Origin: Sulfitobacter sp. F26204
Lineage (GTDB): Bacteria; Pseudomonadota; Alphaproteobacteria; Rhodobacterales; Rhodobacteraceae
NCBI RefSeq assembly: GCF_026410305.1
Contig: NZ_JAPMLQ010000007.1
Coordinates: forward strand, 124,001 to 188,000
DNA length: 64,000 nucleotides
Reading direction: 5' to 3'
The position numbers and the translations under genes are program-made. Positions 62,443 through 64,000 of the stretch are shown piece after piece. The notes beneath the pieces were generated by a model that was given only the letters and a program-made list of their open reading frames with translations, ran no database searches and had not been told where the DNA came from. Each line of letters opens with the position of its first letter. Position 1 is the stretch's first letter.

Positions 62443-63393
62443 TTAACCTGCTTTGGGGTGCGCGCGATTGTAGACTTCCATCAATCGCGCCGTATCCACG
62501 GCCGTATAGGCCTGCGTGGTCGACAGCGATGCATGGCCCAGCAATTCCTGAATTGCACGCAAATCGCCGCCGGCATCCAGCAGATGTGTAGCAAAACTGT
62601 GGCGCATGGCATGTGGGGTTGCCGTTGCGGGCAGGCCCAGTTGCATCCGCGCATCAGCCATCACCTTGGCAATGCTGCGCGCGGATAAAGGCCCGCCTCT
62701 GATCGCCCTGAAAAGCGGTGCATCGGGCGTTTTGGGGTAGGGGCACAGGCGTGAGTAGTTTTCAACTGCCTCGCGTGCCGCCGGCAAGACCGGTACCATG
62801 CGTTCCTTGCCCCCCTTGCCGAAAATCCGCAAGGACTCAGGCAATGGAGCATCGCGTCCCGTCAGCGCAAGCGCCTCGGAAATGCGCAGCCCACATCCCC
62901 AGAGCAGGGTCAATACCGCGACATCACGCGCTGAAACCCAGGGCCGATCAGATTGGATTTCCACACAATCGATCAAAGCCTTGGCTGCATCGACCGCAAG
63001 AGGACGTGGCAATTTCTTTTGATACTTCGGTGCACGTGTCGATAAGACGGCGGTTGGTTCAAACCCTTCACGCGACGCAAGCCAACGGTAGAACGCTTTG
63101 ACGGCCGACAGCTTTCGTGCCATTGAACGTGGGCCAACGTCAGGGCCGCGCGTGCGTGCCATCCATGCGCGCATGTCGGTGATCGTGATCTGTGCCAGCG
63201 CGGCCAACCCTTGGGATTCTGCCTTGAAGGCGGTGATGAAAGCGAGAAAATCCGCAACATCGCCCTGATAGGCGGTGATGGTGTTTTCCGCGGCGCCCTT
63301 CAGGCTGCGCTGGTGATTCAGCCACGTTTGCAATGCGTCACGTGCTGCAGGGCTGATCAGCCTGATGTCGTTGGCGTGTTCGGCGCGGCTCAA
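62443..63393 (-). CDS. xerC: tyrosine recombinase XerC
   Basis: A 316-residue chromosome-dimer resolution recombinase acting at dif. The core-binding SAM-like domain (LQTWLNHQRSLKGAAENTITAYQGDVADFLAF) precedes the catalytic domain with Arg in CGLRISEALAL, Lys in FGKGGKERMVPV, HxxR in TPHAMRHSFATHLLD, His in LLGHASLSTTQAYT and the Tyr nucleophile in the same segment. The start is TTG overlapping the DUF484 stop (TTGA); the frame continues no further. It differs in type from the tRNA-Ser integrase. Confidence 0.95.
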   Translation of the reverse strand: MSRAEHANDIRLISPAARDALQTWLNHQRSLKGAAENTITAYQGDVADFLAFITAFKAESQGLAALAQITITDMRAWMARTRGPDVGPRSMARKLSAVKAFYRWLASREGFEPTAVLSTRAPKYQKKLPRPLAVDAAKALIDCVEIQSDRPWVSARDVAVLTLLWGCGLRISEALALTGRDAPLPESLRIFGKGGKERMVPVLPAAREAVENYSRLCPYPKTPDAPLFRAIRGGPLSARSIAKVMADARMQLGLPATATPHAMRHSFATHLLDAGGDLRAIQELLGHASLSTTQAYTAVDTARLMEVYNRAHPKAG

Positions 63394-64000
63394 GACAACC
63401 AGCGGCGCATGGCGCGTTCGAAAACGCCGGTGAAAAATGTCAGCAAATCGGTACCCTGCTGCGGTCCGAACATATGCGGATCTTCGGCCCCGAGCACCAG
63501 GACCCCAGGCAGGCGACCCGCGCCAAAATCAAGTTTCAGACAGGCTTCCGATCGGATCCAGTCTGCCTTTTCGCCATAAATCTGTTCTGACCCGTCCTGA
63601 ACACCGCGTAGGGTGACTTGTCGTGCGATGCCGCCACGACCGTTGGTCAAATAATCGTCGATAAAGCCCGGTTCTGCGACGCTCAGCACATCGCCCAGAC
63701 GCTGCACCGCTGGATCATTGTCGTTCTGTACCGATTCAAGGACCAGTTTCACGGCATCAACGCGCAGTATGTCACCGACTTCACCACCCAGATTGCGCAG
63801 GAAGGGTTCAAATTCGACCGGATCAAGCATGCGCAGGATGGCGCGGTGGATCTGATTGGTACCGGCAAGGTTTTCGTAGGCAGCAGCAATCACGCTACGG
63901 TGGGTGTCTTCCAACCGGTCAAGCCGTGCTTCGAGCCGTTCCATGGCGATGCCACGCAAATCGACGATATTGCCGCCCATCGCTTTTTCATTGGCTGCGA
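63390..64000 (-). CDS. DUF484 family protein, 5' end beyond the window
   Basis: At least 203 residues of a DUF484 protein. The segment KAMGGNIVDLRGIAMERLEARLDRLEDTHRSVIAAAYENLAGTNQIHRAIL is a helical family N-terminal region followed by a GAF-like domain that ends KLDFGAGRLPGVLVLGAEDPHMFGPQQGTDLLTFF. An ATG exists at 63980, but the frame is open to the edge with family-like residues, so the true start lies outside. In many proteobacteria DUF484 precedes xerC, as here; TTGA overlap couples them. Confidence 0.9.
   Translation of the reverse strand, partial: AANEKAMGGNIVDLRGIAMERLEARLDRLEDTHRSVIAAAYENLAGTNQIHRAILRMLDPVEFEPFLRNLGGEVGDILRVDAVKLVLESVQNDNDPAVQRLGDVLSVAEPGFIDDYLTNGRGGIARQVTLRGVQDGSEQIYGEKADWIRSEACLKLDFGAGRLPGVLVLGAEDPHMFGPQQGTDLLTFFTGVFERAMRRWLS

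Noticed and set aside
1-64000. CRISPR array or long tandem repeats
   Set aside because: No regularly spaced direct repeats were visible anywhere in the window.

Overview
The window looks like a chromosomal segment of a marine alphaproteobacterium of the family Rhodobacteraceae (Roseobacter group). Support comes from ethylmalonyl-CoA pathway genes (crotonyl-CoA carboxylase/reductase, ethylmalonyl-CoA mutase, the mutase chaperone MeaB), a luxR-luxI quorum-sensing pair, an HvrA-type H-NS protein, the TIGR02186 + TauE/SafE pair, a monomeric isocitrate dehydrogenase, and CtrA-like and alphaproteobacterial LexA-like DNA motifs. No CRISPR array or rRNA was seen; one tRNA gene (tRNA-Ser, GCT) is present.

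Layout. 1-6 kb: a flavoprotein dehydrogenase overlapping a DUF1989 gene, purine nucleoside phosphorylase, an H-NS-like regulator and ethylmalonyl-CoA mutase. 6-10.5 kb: a membrane protein, an acetyltransferase, a phospholipid acyltransferase and ccr. 10.6-12.3 kb: a quorum-sensing locus (small ORF, luxR, luxI) preceded by a perfect TTAA-N7-TTAA motif. 12.3-16.7 kb: a RecD-like helicase overlapping a short-chain dehydrogenase, a small coiled-coil protein, and a TIGR02186/TSUP pair. 16.8-21.5 kb: a complete BMP-type nucleoside ABC transporter operon. 21.7-27.5 kb: tsaB-rimI, an Nfu protein, a universal stress protein, a class IV aminotransferase, a lipoprotein peptidase, an IMPACT protein, a PAQR membrane protein, and a small internally duplicated protein whose promoter carries both a CtrA-like and a LexA-like site. 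27.9-28.9 kb: an AT-rich Shedu-like (DUF4263) putative anti-phage nuclease abutting rimO.

30-45 kb: mainly housekeeping genes (rimO, asmA-like, trpB, a beta-lactamase-fold protein, pth, rplY, an MFS transporter, a sulfotransferase, lldD, a Tat-exported nitroreductase-like protein with its MarR regulator, trpA, ychF). A 22-bp perfect palindrome lies between lldD and the nitroreductase-marR operon. 45.4-52 kb is an accessory island. It starts at tRNA-Ser(GCT), followed by a tyrosine integrase, an eroded prophage head module (DUF2924, portal, prohead protease and DUF2190 fragments joined by deletions), an intact-looking IS3-family element with a -1 frameshift signal, a gene fragment truncated by it, a UDP-sugar dehydrogenase and a decayed UDP-glucuronate epimerase. 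52-64 kb returns to core-type genes: isocitrate dehydrogenase (behind another perfect palindrome), uronate dehydrogenase-like, DAO-family oxidase, HCCA isomerase, membrane dipeptidase, hrpB, meaB, xerC and DUF484.

How it fits together: ccr and ecm catalyse two steps of acetyl-CoA assimilation and MeaB maintains the B12 mutases. Quorum sensing, CtrA and SOS motifs point to a shared stress/cell-state regulatory layer. The tRNA island and the Shedu gene are the horizontally acquired, phage-related part. Function calls rest on motif and family recognition by eye; no database search was run.
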